From NCBI GenBank assembly GCA_900637705.1, contig LR134390.1:2232001-2296000 (forward strand): a stretch of DNA of 64,000 bases, in the 5' to 3' direction. This DNA is from Fusobacterium varium. GTDB lineage: Bacteria; Fusobacteriota; Fusobacteriia; Fusobacteriales; Fusobacteriaceae. This document shows, piece by piece, positions 7,630-14,899 of the stretch. A model generated the notes under the pieces. The model searched no databases. It saw only the letters and a program-made list of their open reading frames with translations, and was not told the DNA's origin. The translations under genes and the position numbers were made by a program. The first letter of the stretch is position 1. Every line of letters begins with the position of its first letter.

Positions 7630-8421
7630 TTATGCTGAAAAAAGTTCACTATCTTTTAATCCAGCTTCTTTTTTATTGAATATTCTCAACAATTTTTCAG
7701 ATGTAAGATTTTTCTTTTCATCTCCTCTCACATCTATAAGTATTTCACCTTCATGAAGCATAATAAGCCTGTTTCCATAATTTATTGCATCTTGAAGATT
7801 GTGAGTTATCATAAGAGTAGATATATTATTTTTTTCTACTATTTCTCTTGTTTTATCCATTATTATTTTAGAAGTTTTTGGGTCAAGAGCTGCTGTATGT
7901 TCATCTAATAAAAGAACCTGAGGTTTATTTAAAGTAGCCATTATTAGTGCAAGACACTGTCTTTGCCCACCTGATAGTGAACCTACTTCTGTATCCATCT
8001 GATCTTCTATTCCTAAATCAAGTTCTTTTAAGAGTGATCTGTAATATTCTTTTCTCTTTTTATTTAATCCTAATGTAAATCCAAATCTTTTTCCCTTATT
8101 ATCTGCCATTGAAAGATTTTCAAACACTGTCATAGAAGGAGCTGTTCCCATTGCTGGATTTTGATATACTTTAGATATAAAGCTTCCTCTTTTATATCTT
8201 GGAAGGCTTGTAATATCTCTTCCATCTATATCTATAGTTCCACTGTCAGGAACAATATTTCCAGTTATAGTATCCAAAAGAGTAGATTTTCCTGCTCCAT
8301 TACTTCCTATTATAGAGATAAAATCTCCTTTTTCTACATGAAGATCTAACCCCTTAAATACTTTTTTTACACTTCCAAGTTCAGTCTGGAAACTTTTCTT
8401 CACATTATTTATATTAAGCAT
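7630..8421 (-). CDS. trpZ: ABC transporter ATP-binding protein, tryptophan-type uptake system
   Basis: A 263-residue ATPase subunit: Walker A GSNGAGKST at residues 39-47, signature LSGGQRQ, Walker B VLLLDEHTAALD, and a switch histidine in MITHN. It powers uptake through the permease encoded just upstream; the two reading frames overlap by 8 bases. It is the last gene of a four-gene operon (substrate-binding, substrate-binding, permease, ATPase). The ABC fold is certain. The substrate is inferred to be tryptophan from the Trp-codon leader at 11438-11518 and from the TrpX-type binding proteins, not from this protein itself. Confidence 0.88.
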   Translation of the reverse strand: MLNINNVKKSFQTELGSVKKVFKGLDLHVEKGDFISIIGSNGAGKSTLLDTITGNIVPDSGTIDIDGRDITSLPRYKRGSFISKVYQNPAMGTAPSMTVFENLSMADNKGKRFGFTLGLNKKRKEYYRSLLKELDLGIEDQMDTEVGSLSGGQRQCLALIMATLNKPQVLLLDEHTAALDPKTSKIIMDKTREIVEKNNISTLMITHNLQDAINYGNRLIMLHEGEILIDVRGDEKKNLTSEKLLRIFNKKEAGLKDSELFSA

Positions 8422-9262
8422 TTATAATCCCTCCTTTTAGCAGATGTTTTTTCTCTTTCAAGAAAATTATTATTACTACAAGTGCTGAAGTTATAAGTTT
8501 CAAATCACTTGCATTCATTCCAACTTTTAAAGATAAAGCAATTATTGTTCTATATATTATAGTTCCAAATATTACCATCATAGATATTTTTATTGCTTTC
8601 TTTTTTCCAAAAAGCGCATCTCCAATTATTATAGATGCAAGTCCTGTTATAATAGTTCCTGTTCCCATTCCTACATCAGCAAATCCCTGATACTGTGCAA
8701 GTACTGCACCTGAAAGAGCTACAAGGCTATTTGCAAGCATAAGTCCATATATTTTTAATGTTTTTTCATTCAATCCTAATGAAATTATTAGACTTTCGTT
8801 ATCTCCAAGAGCTTTAAGTGCAAAACCAAATTTTGTTTTTAAAAGAAAGTCTATTCCTAATTTTACTATAAGAAGAATAACGCCTACTACAACAATGGCT
8901 GAAACATTTCCATTAAAAAGATGTTTCACTGAAAATAGAGGTATATTAGATTTTCCCATTATTCTTAAATTTATGCTGTAAAGTCCTGTCATAACAATTA
9001 TACCAGCCAGAAGGTTTGTAACTCTCAACTTCACATGAATCATTCCTGTAATAAATCCTGCTGCTGCTCCTGCTGCCATAGCCAGAATAAGTGCCAGTAC
9101 AGGATTCAATCCTTTTACTATAGAAGCTGCTGCCACTGCTGCACCTAAAGGAAAACTTCCATCTACTGTCATATCTGGAAAATCCAGTATTTTATATGAT
9201 ATATAAACTCCCAGTACCATTACTGCAAAAATAAAACTTTGTTCTAATGTTCCTAATAACAT
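8414..9262 (-). CDS. trpY: ABC transporter permease, tryptophan-type uptake system
   Basis: A 282-residue permease of the branched-chain amino acid/sugar type (BPD_transp_2), with about eight hydrophobic segments. Landmarks include YKILDFPDMTVDGSFPLGAA (about residues 24-43) and ALGDNESLIISLGLNEKTLKIYGLMLANSLVAL, the latter containing the EAA-like loop that contacts the ATPase. It forms the inner-membrane channel for the system. It overlaps the ATPase gene by 8 bases and lies 36 bases after a substrate-binding protein gene. The family is known for TrpX/Y-type transporters; tryptophan is inferred mainly from the leader. Confidence 0.88.
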   Translation of the reverse strand: MLLGTLEQSFIFAVMVLGVYISYKILDFPDMTVDGSFPLGAAVAAASIVKGLNPVLALILAMAAGAAAGFITGMIHVKLRVTNLLAGIIVMTGLYSINLRIMGKSNIPLFSVKHLFNGNVSAIVVVGVILLIVKLGIDFLLKTKFGFALKALGDNESLIISLGLNEKTLKIYGLMLANSLVALSGAVLAQYQGFADVGMGTGTIITGLASIIIGDALFGKKKAIKISMMVIFGTIIYRTIIALSLKVGMNASDLKLITSALVVIIIFLKEKKHLLKGGIINA

Positions 9263-9298
9263 CTCTATCTCCTTTTCTCTTCTTTCATCATCTAATCA

Positions 9299-10219
9299 TT
9301 AATATTGTTTAGCTCCTTCCAAAGCTTTTGATGAAAGATCTACATTATATTTTTCTGCTGCTTTTTTATTTATTATTAACTGAGTATCTTTTAAAGTTTC
9401 TATTGGAATAGTATTTGGTACAGTTCCATTTAAAACCTGTACAGCAACTTCTCCAGTTTGATATCCTAATCTCTCATAATCTATTGTTTCAGTGACTAAA
9501 GCCCCCTGCATAACTTGGTCTTCAACACTTCCCACAACTGGCTTTCCTGCTTTGTTAGCTTTTTCCAACAAAAGAGGAGTTGAGGCAACAACTAAGTTAT
9601 CTGTAGGTGTATAAAGTACATCTACTTTTGGAAGAAGAGAGTCCAATCCAATAGCCATATCATTTATTGTTGTAATTCCTGTTTCTACTATTTCTAAACC
9701 TAATTTTGCTGCTTCTGTTTTCGCTTGTGCCACTTGTACTTGTGAGTTTTGTTCACTTGTATTATAAATAATTCCTACTTTCTTAGCTTCTGGCAGAAGT
9801 TTTGTTATTATTTCAAGCTGTTTGTATATTGGAGCTGCATCACTTGTTCCTGTTATATTTTCTCCAACCAACCCTGCACTTTCAGCATCTGTAACTGCTG
9901 TTATAAGAATAGGAATTTTTTTAGTTGCATTATAAGCTGCCTGAGCACTTGGTGTGGAAATTGCCAATATAATATCTTTTTTATCCTGAACAAATGAATT
10001 AGCTATCATTTGTGCAGTTCCAAAATCTCCCTGAGCATTTTGATAATCTATTTTTGCTTCTCCATACCCTCCATCTTTAAGTGCCTTTATAAAACCTTCT
10101 CTTGCAGAATCCAAAGCCTGATGTTCCATTATTTGAGTTATTCCTACTTTTATTTTTGCTGGTTCCTTTCCAAAAGCTACTATTGAAAGTCCCATTAATA
10201 GCATAAGTATTTTTTTCAT
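9299..10219 (-). CDS. ABC transporter substrate-binding protein (TrpX-type), soluble copy
   Basis: A 306-residue periplasmic binding protein of the ABC_sub_bind family (PF04392). It has a signal peptide (about residues 1-17, MKKILMLLMGLSIVAFG) with no lipobox cysteine, so it should be a free periplasmic protein. The core matches its upstream paralogue: KVGITQIMEHQALDSAREGF, QGDFGTAQMIANSF, AISTPSAQAA, IGIIYNTSEQNS-like segments and DVLYTPTDN. It is the second gene of the operon. A hairpin that partly covers its ribosome site lies just upstream (10230-10257). It probably delivers tryptophan or a relative to the permease. Confidence 0.88.
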   Translation of the reverse strand: MKKILMLLMGLSIVAFGKEPAKIKVGITQIMEHQALDSAREGFIKALKDGGYGEAKIDYQNAQGDFGTAQMIANSFVQDKKDIILAISTPSAQAAYNATKKIPILITAVTDAESAGLVGENITGTSDAAPIYKQLEIITKLLPEAKKVGIIYNTSEQNSQVQVAQAKTEAAKLGLEIVETGITTINDMAIGLDSLLPKVDVLYTPTDNLVVASTPLLLEKANKAGKPVVGSVEDQVMQGALVTETIDYERLGYQTGEVAVQVLNGTVPNTIPIETLKDTQLIINKKAAEKYNVDLSSKALEGAKQY

Positions 10220-10229
10220 TTTGCATTCC

Positions 10230-10257
10230 CCCTATGAACTAATTTTATTTCATAGGG
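10230..10257 (-). promoter_or_regulatory. Hairpin overlapping the ribosome-binding site of the second binding protein
   Basis: CCCTATGAA pairs perfectly with TTCATAGGG across a 10-base loop. The Shine-Dalgarno GGGGGA (10227-10232, minus strand) starts inside the 3' arm, so the fold would hide part of it. It may tune the amount of this binding protein relative to the first. Confidence 0.5.
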
Positions 10258-10272
10258 TTATAATACCACTAA

Positions 10273-10298
10273 AATTGTTATTCTTATAGATAACAATT
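10273..10298. repeat. Perfect 9-8-9 inverted repeat in the gap between binding-protein genes
   Basis: AATTGTTAT and ATAACAATT flank eight bases. The AT-only composition and symmetry suggest a protein-binding site or an RNA hairpin. No convincing promoter hexamer pair is positioned around it. Confidence 0.4.
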
Positions 10299-10383
10299 AA
10301 AATACTTATTTGTTCCACATCATATTTACCAAACCTTTATTTTTCAAGGATTCATAAATATTATTTTTTAAAACTTGTTCGTA

Positions 10384-11280
10384 CTATTCTCCCTTTATGC
10401 CAAATCTTTTTGCAATATCTTTATTAATATACATCTCTGACTTCTCTACAACTTCATATGGAATATTTTCTATCTTCTCTCCATTCAAATATCTGGCTAC
10501 CATTTCTCCTGTCTGATATCCAACTTGATAATCAGATATTCCATCTACAGCCAATGCTCCCTGTTCAACAAAACTTTTAGTTGCTCCTATTATTGGTTTA
10601 TCAGCTTTATTGCTTTTTTCTACAATAAGAGGATAAGTAGAAGCAATAGTATTATCTATTGAAGTATAAAGTACATCTATTGTTGGAAGAAGTGTATCTA
10701 AAGCAGAAGCCATTTCGCTTATGTTGCTTATTCCTTTTACTTTTACAGTATAACCTTTTTCCTTTGCTGCTTTAGTAAATTCCTCTGTCAGATAAAAAGA
10801 ATTCTGCTCACTTGTATTATATACAATTCCTATATTTTTTGCTTCTGGCAAAAGTTTTTCTATAAGCTCTACCTGTTTTTTAACTGGTGATTTATCACTT
10901 ACACCTGTCACATTTTTTCTAAGTATTCCAGCACTTTCTGGATTAGTTATAGCTGAAAAAAATATAGGTTTATCTTTTATATTATTTGCAGCTGCCTGAG
11001 CACTTGGTGTTGATATAGCTATTATCACATCACTTTTATTATTATATTCCTGAGCTATTACCTGAGCAGTTCCAAAATCCCCCTGAGCATTTTTATAGTT
11101 TATATTTATTTTATTCTCATCATAACCATTTGCTTTCAAAGCATCTATAACACCTTTTCTAACATCATCTAATGAAGGATGTTCTACAATTTGCGTAATT
11201 CCTATCTCTATCTTTTTCTGTTTTTCCGTTCCACATGCTGTAACTAAAATAACTAAAAGTAAAATAAATAATTTTTTCAT
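10384..11280 (-). CDS. trpX: ABC transporter substrate-binding lipoprotein (TrpX-type)
   Basis: A 298-residue ABC_sub_bind (PF04392) protein with a lipoprotein signal: a hydrophobic stretch ending in LVTAC at residue 16, so the mature form should be lipid-anchored. Core segments are IEIGITQIVEHPSLDDVRKG, NAQGDFGTAQVIAQEY, AISTPSAQAAAN and IGIVYNTSEQNS. It is the first structural gene after the Trp leader and its tandem terminators. AAGGAGGAG precedes the ATG. Unlike the downstream paralogue it is membrane-tethered, so one transporter is served by an anchored and a soluble binding protein. Confidence 0.9.
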   Translation of the reverse strand: MKKLFILLLVILVTACGTEKQKKIEIGITQIVEHPSLDDVRKGVIDALKANGYDENKININYKNAQGDFGTAQVIAQEYNNKSDVIIAISTPSAQAAANNIKDKPIFFSAITNPESAGILRKNVTGVSDKSPVKKQVELIEKLLPEAKNIGIVYNTSEQNSFYLTEEFTKAAKEKGYTVKVKGISNISEMASALDTLLPTIDVLYTSIDNTIASTYPLIVEKSNKADKPIIGATKSFVEQGALAVDGISDYQVGYQTGEMVARYLNGEKIENIPYEVVEKSEMYINKDIAKRFGIKGE

Positions 11281-11300
11281 TTTCTCCTCCTTAAAATCTT

Positions 11301-11337
11301 AAAAAATAAAAAGCCCTGTCAAATTCAGACAAGGCTT
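11301..11337 (-). terminator. Second (promoter-distal) terminator of the Trp leader
   Basis: On the minus strand AAGCCTTGTC pairs with GACAGGGCTT (10 bp, one wobble) around a 7-base loop, then TTTTTATTTTTT. It sits between the attenuator and the ribosome site of trpX, so transcripts must pass two terminators. Confidence 0.8.
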
Positions 11338-11356
11338 AATAAACAATTATTTTTTA

Positions 11357-11390
11357 TATAAAATAAAAACCTGTTCTTTTGGAACAGGTT
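11357..11390 (-). terminator. Attenuator terminator of the Trp leader
   Basis: AACCTGTTC (11382-11390) pairs perfectly with GAACAGGTT (11368-11376) on the minus strand, followed by TTTTATTTTAT. Its 5' arm can instead pair with bases 11447-11456 at the end of the leader ORF (9 of 10 positions), forming an antiterminator. Confidence 0.88.
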
Positions 11391-11437
11391 TAAATACATA
11401 CTAAAACTAACAGTATCTATATTTTTTAAATGAACAT

Positions 11438-11518
11438 CTATGACAAAACCTGATCCACCTGTCTGGTATTAAATTTGTGAAGTCTGTTTTGCCACCACCA
11501 AGTAAATCTATTCATCAT
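11438..11518 (-). CDS. Trp-codon leader peptide of the tryptophan transporter operon
   Basis: A 26-codon ORF starts with two ATGs (11513-11518) after a GGAGGTG ribosome site. It reads MMNRFTWWWQNRLHKF, then ten more residues, and stops with TAG at 11438. The three consecutive TGG codons lie at 11492-11500. Bases 11447-11456 (minus strand GGATCAGGTT), just before the stop, can pair with the 5' arm of the downstream terminator. A ribosome stalled at WWW leaves this segment free to form the antiterminator. A ribosome that reaches the stop covers it, and the terminator forms. This is the logic of trpL-type attenuation, here before a transporter instead of a biosynthetic operon. Confidence 0.88.
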   Translation of the reverse strand: MMNRFTWWWQNRLHKFNTRQVDQVLS

Positions 11519-11555
11519 TTTTGTTCACCTCCATTTTCATTTTTTCTTATAAAGA

Positions 11556-11584
11556 AGAATACACCATTTTTTTTAGAATGTCAA
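11556..11584 (-). promoter_or_regulatory. Promoter of the Trp transporter operon
   Basis: TTGACA (11579-11584) and TATTCT (11556-11561) are 17 bases apart on the minus strand, about 40 bases before the leader ORF. The -35 is perfect and the -10 moderate. Confidence 0.65.
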
Positions 11585-11592
11585 ATTTATTT

Positions 11593-12033
11593 TTATTGGT
11601 TAATAGTTATTCTTGTTCCATCAGATAATTCTATTATTTGAGTTCTTCCATCTGAATAGACTACTTTCCCACTTCTCTGAGGAGCTTGTTGATTAACATA
11701 TCCATTATTATAATTTCCATTATAATTATTATTATATCCACCACTGTAATTATTAGCTGTTACAGTACTTAATCTTGCAGGAACTCCTGAATTTGAATAT
11801 TTATAACGAGCATTTTGAGCTACTGCCTGTCTTTCATAATCTCTTCTTATATCTGTATCCAGTCGATCTAAATCTCTCTGGTGTTTTATTTCACTATTTT
11901 GATAACTATTATTTAGAATAAGTGCTGAACCTCCTATAATAGCTGCTCTTGTTCCTCCACTCATACTTCCCCACCAGCTTGCATTTGCTATAGCTGATAC
12001 TACTAATAATCCTGCTATTATAAATTTTTTCAT
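11593..12033 (-). CDS. Exported Asn/Gly-rich protein of unknown function
   Basis: A 146-residue protein. I start it at 12033, where GGAGGGATATAT precedes the ATG and the product begins with a clean signal peptide (MKKFIIAGLLVVSAIANAS). The longer frame has no ribosome site. A glycine-rich hydrophobic patch (GGTRAAIIGGSALI) is followed by a charged helix, then a low-complexity Asn/Gly/Tyr stretch (about residues 95-115). It ends in a small domain (VVYSDGRTQIIELSDGTRITI) that looks like a beta-hairpin repeat. It is probably periplasmic or outer-membrane associated. A TetR-operator-like palindrome lies upstream. No family recognised. Confidence 0.75.
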   Translation of the reverse strand: MKKFIIAGLLVVSAIANASWWGSMSGGTRAAIIGGSALILNNSYQNSEIKHQRDLDRLDTDIRRDYERQAVAQNARYKYSNSGVPARLSTVTANNYSGGYNNNYNGNYNNGYVNQQAPQRSGKVVYSDGRTQIIELSDGTRITINQ

Positions 12034-12073
12034 ATATATCCCTCCAGTATTTCCACCCATGTATAAAATAAAA

Positions 12074-12106
12074 ATTATATTCAACCACACGACTGACTTA
12101 TCAGTC
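12074..12106 (-). promoter_or_regulatory. TetR-type operator and -10 element of the exported protein gene
   Basis: GACTGA-CTTA-TCAGTC (12091-12106) is a perfect 6-4-6 palindrome of the kind bound by TetR/AcrR repressors. A TATAAT lies at 12074-12079, so the palindrome covers the -35 region. No TetR gene is visible in the window. Confidence 0.5.
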
Positions 12107-12144
12107 AATTTATTCTACCATATTTTTTTAAGAATGAAAAGCTA

Positions 12145-12546
12145 TTATTTTAAAGCAATAAAAATTTCTATTTTTCCATCTGGATAATATTTTTCATAAT
12201 CTACTGTATATGCCCTATTTAAAAGACCTTGCTCTTCCATTTCCCATATTTTCTGCCATGCCATTATAATACCATGGGGAGATGAAGTATCTACAGAAAA
12301 AATCTTGTAATTTTCTTCTTCAATAATTATTTCTTTATGAGAATCTATTTTATCAACACCTATAAAAAGAGTATAATCTCCTTTATAATCACTCTCATAT
12401 TCAGAATATACAGCATACTTATTAAGCTCTTTATCTTTAGGTATTTTAACGCTTGTATCATACCATAGTTTTTGTATTTTTTCAGCAATATCTGGATATT
12501 TAAAATTATTTAATCTTTTTTCAGATAGCACACACACTTTTTCCAT
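12145..12546 (-). CDS. GyrI/Cass2-like effector-binding domain protein
   Basis: A stand-alone 133-residue protein with the look of an AraC-type effector-binding domain (GyrI-like or Cass2-like): IAEKIQKLWYDTSVKIPKD, YAVYSEYESDYKGDYTLFIGV, then FSVDTSSPHGIIMAWQKIWEM and a C-terminal YEKYYPDGKIEIFIALK. Such single-domain proteins bind small, often cationic or aromatic ligands in a central cleft near a conserved glutamate. There is no DNA-binding domain here. It is transcribed alone with a weak extended -10 at 12598-12603. Function beyond ligand binding is unknown. Confidence 0.7.
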   Translation of the reverse strand: MEKVCVLSEKRLNNFKYPDIAEKIQKLWYDTSVKIPKDKELNKYAVYSEYESDYKGDYTLFIGVDKIDSHKEIIIEEENYKIFSVDTSSPHGIIMAWQKIWEMEEQGLLNRAYTVDYEKYYPDGKIEIFIALK

Positions 12547-12633
12547 AACACAGCTCTCCTTTTTATAGAATTTCAGTGGATAAAATATTTATTATTCATT
12601 ATACCAAATATATTCTTCAAATTTCTCTATTAT

Positions 12634-13848
12634 TTAACTTTTTAAATTAAATATGTCTACAACTCTATCTAATATTCCATTTAATTCAGCTATTATAAGC
12701 CCAAAATTTGTAATATATTCACATTTTTCTATTCTGCTCATAGTTTCTGCTCTATTAAGCATACATGAACCACAATGTATCACAAGAGAATAACTTTCTA
12801 AATTTTTAGGAAAATCTTTTCCTGAAGAATTTTCTATTATAAGTCCTGGAATTTTTTTCTTAAGAAGCATTGGAATTTTTTCTCTTGCTATATCTCCTTT
12901 TAATTGATGATGTGTACATGCTTCAGCTATCAATACTTTATCTCCTGATTTCAAATCATTTATTCTTTTGGCTCCTGTATAAAGAGTTTTTAAATCTCCT
13001 TTTGATCTTGCCATTATTATAGAAAAAGATGTTAAAGGAACTCTTCTGTCTAATTTTTCATCAACATTTTTAAATACTTGTGAATCTGTTATTACAAGGT
13101 CTGGCTTTCCATCAAATATTTTTAAAGCTTCATCTAGCTGGTCTAATGTAACCATTACAGGAATACCACCAAAATCCAGTATATCTCTCAATACCTGTAC
13201 CTGTGGAAGTATAAGTCTTCCTTTAGGAGCCTGAATATCCTGTGGAGCTACAAGAAGAATCTTATCTCCTGCTTTTATTTTATCTCCTATGAGGACTTCT
13301 CCCTCGATGAATTTAGGAGATTTCTCTACTATCTCTTTTTTTAATATATCTATATTTAAACCATTTTCACTGCTGATTTGAATAAAATTTAATCCTAATT
13401 TTTTTTCTGCTTTTACTATTTTATTTTTAAAATTTTCTTTATCATCAATAATATCTATTTTATTTAAAACAGCTACAAAAGGTTTCTTTTTATCTTTTAT
13501 TTTTTCTATCCACTTCTGTTCATAAGAAAGAGTTTCATCTTCTAGAATAGTTTCTGCTGATACTACAAAAATAGCAATATCCATTTTATCTAAAACTTCT
13601 ACAGTTTTTTCAATTCTAAGAGTACCAATAAGGCTCACATCATCAATTCCAGCTGTATCTATAAAGACTACAGGACCTATTGGCAAAAGCTCCATAGCTT
13701 TATATACAGGGTCTGTAGTAGTTCCTTTTACATCAGATACAAGTGAAATTTTTTGATTGGTTATACGATTTATCAAACTTGATTTTCCTGCATTAGTTCT
13801 TCCAAATATAGCTATATGAACTCTATTTCCTCTGGGTGTTTCTGTCAT
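12634..13848 (-). CDS. hydF: [FeFe]-hydrogenase maturation GTPase HydF
   Basis: A 404-residue protein with an N-terminal Era-like G domain (P-loop GRTNAGKSS, DTAG, NKID). A dimerisation domain follows, then the C-terminal iron-sulfur motif of HydF: ACTHHQ and, about 45 residues on, HCGSC. HydF is the scaffold on which HydE and HydG assemble the two-iron subcluster before it is passed to HydA. I start it at 13848 because GGAGGAAAA precedes that ATG; upstream in-frame codons overlap recR. It is 10 bases after recR. HydE, HydG and the hydrogenase are not in this window, but hydF implies hydrogen metabolism. Confidence 0.93.
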   Translation of the reverse strand: MTETPRGNRVHIAIFGRTNAGKSSLINRITNQKISLVSDVKGTTTDPVYKAMELLPIGPVVFIDTAGIDDVSLIGTLRIEKTVEVLDKMDIAIFVVSAETILEDETLSYEQKWIEKIKDKKKPFVAVLNKIDIIDDKENFKNKIVKAEKKLGLNFIQISSENGLNIDILKKEIVEKSPKFIEGEVLIGDKIKAGDKILLVAPQDIQAPKGRLILPQVQVLRDILDFGGIPVMVTLDQLDEALKIFDGKPDLVITDSQVFKNVDEKLDRRVPLTSFSIIMARSKGDLKTLYTGAKRINDLKSGDKVLIAEACTHHQLKGDIAREKIPMLLKKKIPGLIIENSSGKDFPKNLESYSLVIHCGSCMLNRAETMSRIEKCEYITNFGLIIAELNGILDRVVDIFNLKS

Positions 13849-13858
13849 TTTTCCTCCT

Positions 13859-14452
13859 CTAAACTTCATGCCTTCCATCTAAAGCTTTTGAAATAGTTGC
13901 TGTATCTGCAAACTCAATATTTCCACCTATTGGAATACCACTTGCTATCTTAGTTATTTTTACTCCAAAAGGCTTTAATAATTTTGTTAGGTAGAGAGAA
14001 GTAGTTTCTCCTTCTAAATCAGGATTAAGTGCAAGTATAACTTCAGATATATCTGTTGCTGCCACTCTTTCAAGAAGAGATTTTATATTAAGTTTATCTG
14101 GTGTCATTCCATTTAATGGAGCTATTTTACCATTCAGTACATGATAAGTCCCATTATATTTTCCTGTTTTCTCAAAAGATATTATATCCCTGCTGTCTTC
14201 CACCACACATACTATCTCTTTATCTCTTGTTTCATCTGCACATATATTACATAAATCATTCTCGCAAAAATCTCCACATACAGGACATTTTTTAATTGTT
14301 TTTTTTACCTCTTTCATAGCTTCTGAAAATTTTTCTACCTGTTCTTCGCTCATTTCAAGGATATGGAAAGCCAACCTCGTTGCACTTTTTCTTCCTATTC
14401 CAGGAAGTTTATTAAATTCATCTATCAATCTTTCTAAACTTTTAGTTGCCAT
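13859..14452 (-). CDS. recR: Recombination protein RecR
   Basis: A 197-residue protein, the normal length. It has a helix-hairpin-helix start (LPGIGRKSATRLAFHIL), a four-cysteine zinc finger (CPVCGDFCENDLCNIC) and a Toprim domain (VCVVEDSRDI, then ALNPDLEGETTSLYL). RecR acts with RecO and RecF to load RecA at single-strand gaps. The start codon lies about 20 bases after the terminator of the gene upstream, so expression depends on read-through or on a promoter inside that gene. It is followed closely by hydF, a functionally unrelated partner. Confidence 0.95.
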   Translation of the reverse strand: MATKSLERLIDEFNKLPGIGRKSATRLAFHILEMSEEQVEKFSEAMKEVKKTIKKCPVCGDFCENDLCNICADETRDKEIVCVVEDSRDIISFEKTGKYNGTYHVLNGKIAPLNGMTPDKLNIKSLLERVAATDISEVILALNPDLEGETTSLYLTKLLKPFGVKITKIASGIPIGGNIEFADTATISKALDGRHEV

Positions 14453-14472
14453 AAATCCCTCTCCTTACAAAA

Positions 14473-14494
14473 AAAGCTGGAGTTATCCAGCTTT
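14473..14494 (-). terminator. Terminator of the coiled-coil protein gene
   Basis: AAAGCTGGA and TCCAGCTTT pair perfectly (9 bp, 4-base loop). On the minus strand seven T's overlap and follow the 3' arm. It lies directly between the 104-residue gene and recR. Confidence 0.85.
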
Positions 14495-14502
14495 CCCTTA
14501 AA

Positions 14503-14817
14503 TTAATTATTTGTTACAGCTTCTTTAAAAGATTTTTTTAAATCTTTTATTGTCTTATTGATATCTCTTCTTTCTTTTCCTAATTCTGCATTTTTTATGA
14601 TATAGTCATCTACTCTATCCTCATAATCAGACTGCATATTTTCTACGATATCCATTATTTCTTCATAACTCATGTCAGGTTTAAGGTACTCTTTAAGATT
14701 TAAAAGAAGTTCTACTCTTTTTCTGTTATCTCTTATCTTTCTATCATTATCTTCAATTTCTCTTTTAATTTTATTTTTTCTCCTAGTTTTTCTTACAAGT
14801 TCTAATACACTATCCAT
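14503..14817 (-). CDS. Small charged coiled-coil protein of unknown function
   Basis: A 104-residue, highly charged, largely helical protein. It starts with [20 protein letters not shown] and continues with heptad-like patterns of Lys, Glu, Arg and Asp on both sides of a short central [11 protein letters not shown] segment. It has no signal peptide, membrane segment or cysteine. The pattern suggests an antiparallel coiled-coil hairpin. It follows pfkA by about 80 bases and ends in a strong terminator. I do not recognise a family and assign no function. Confidence 0.65.
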   Translation of the reverse strand: MDSVLELVRKTRRKNKIKREIEDNDRKIRDNRKRVELLLNLKEYLKPDMSYEEIMDIVENMQSDYEDRVDDYIIKNAELGKERRDINKTIKDLKKSFKEAVTNN

Positions 14818-14899
14818 AATTTCCTCCCTAAAGATTGGAATTTTCTCCTATCCTGTAAATATTGTATAATAATATTCAAAATTTTTCAATACTATTATA

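Noticed and set aside
10273..10298. A LacI-type operator, because AATTGT and ATAACAATT resemble the lac operator
   Set aside because: The spacing and the centre differ from lac, and no LacI-type gene or sugar gene is nearby. Kept only as an inverted repeat.
11281..11592. A T-box riboswitch before the ABC transporter
   Set aside because: I looked for a T-box AGGGTGGNACCGCG-like bulge and found none. The Trp codons in a translated leader explain the region better.
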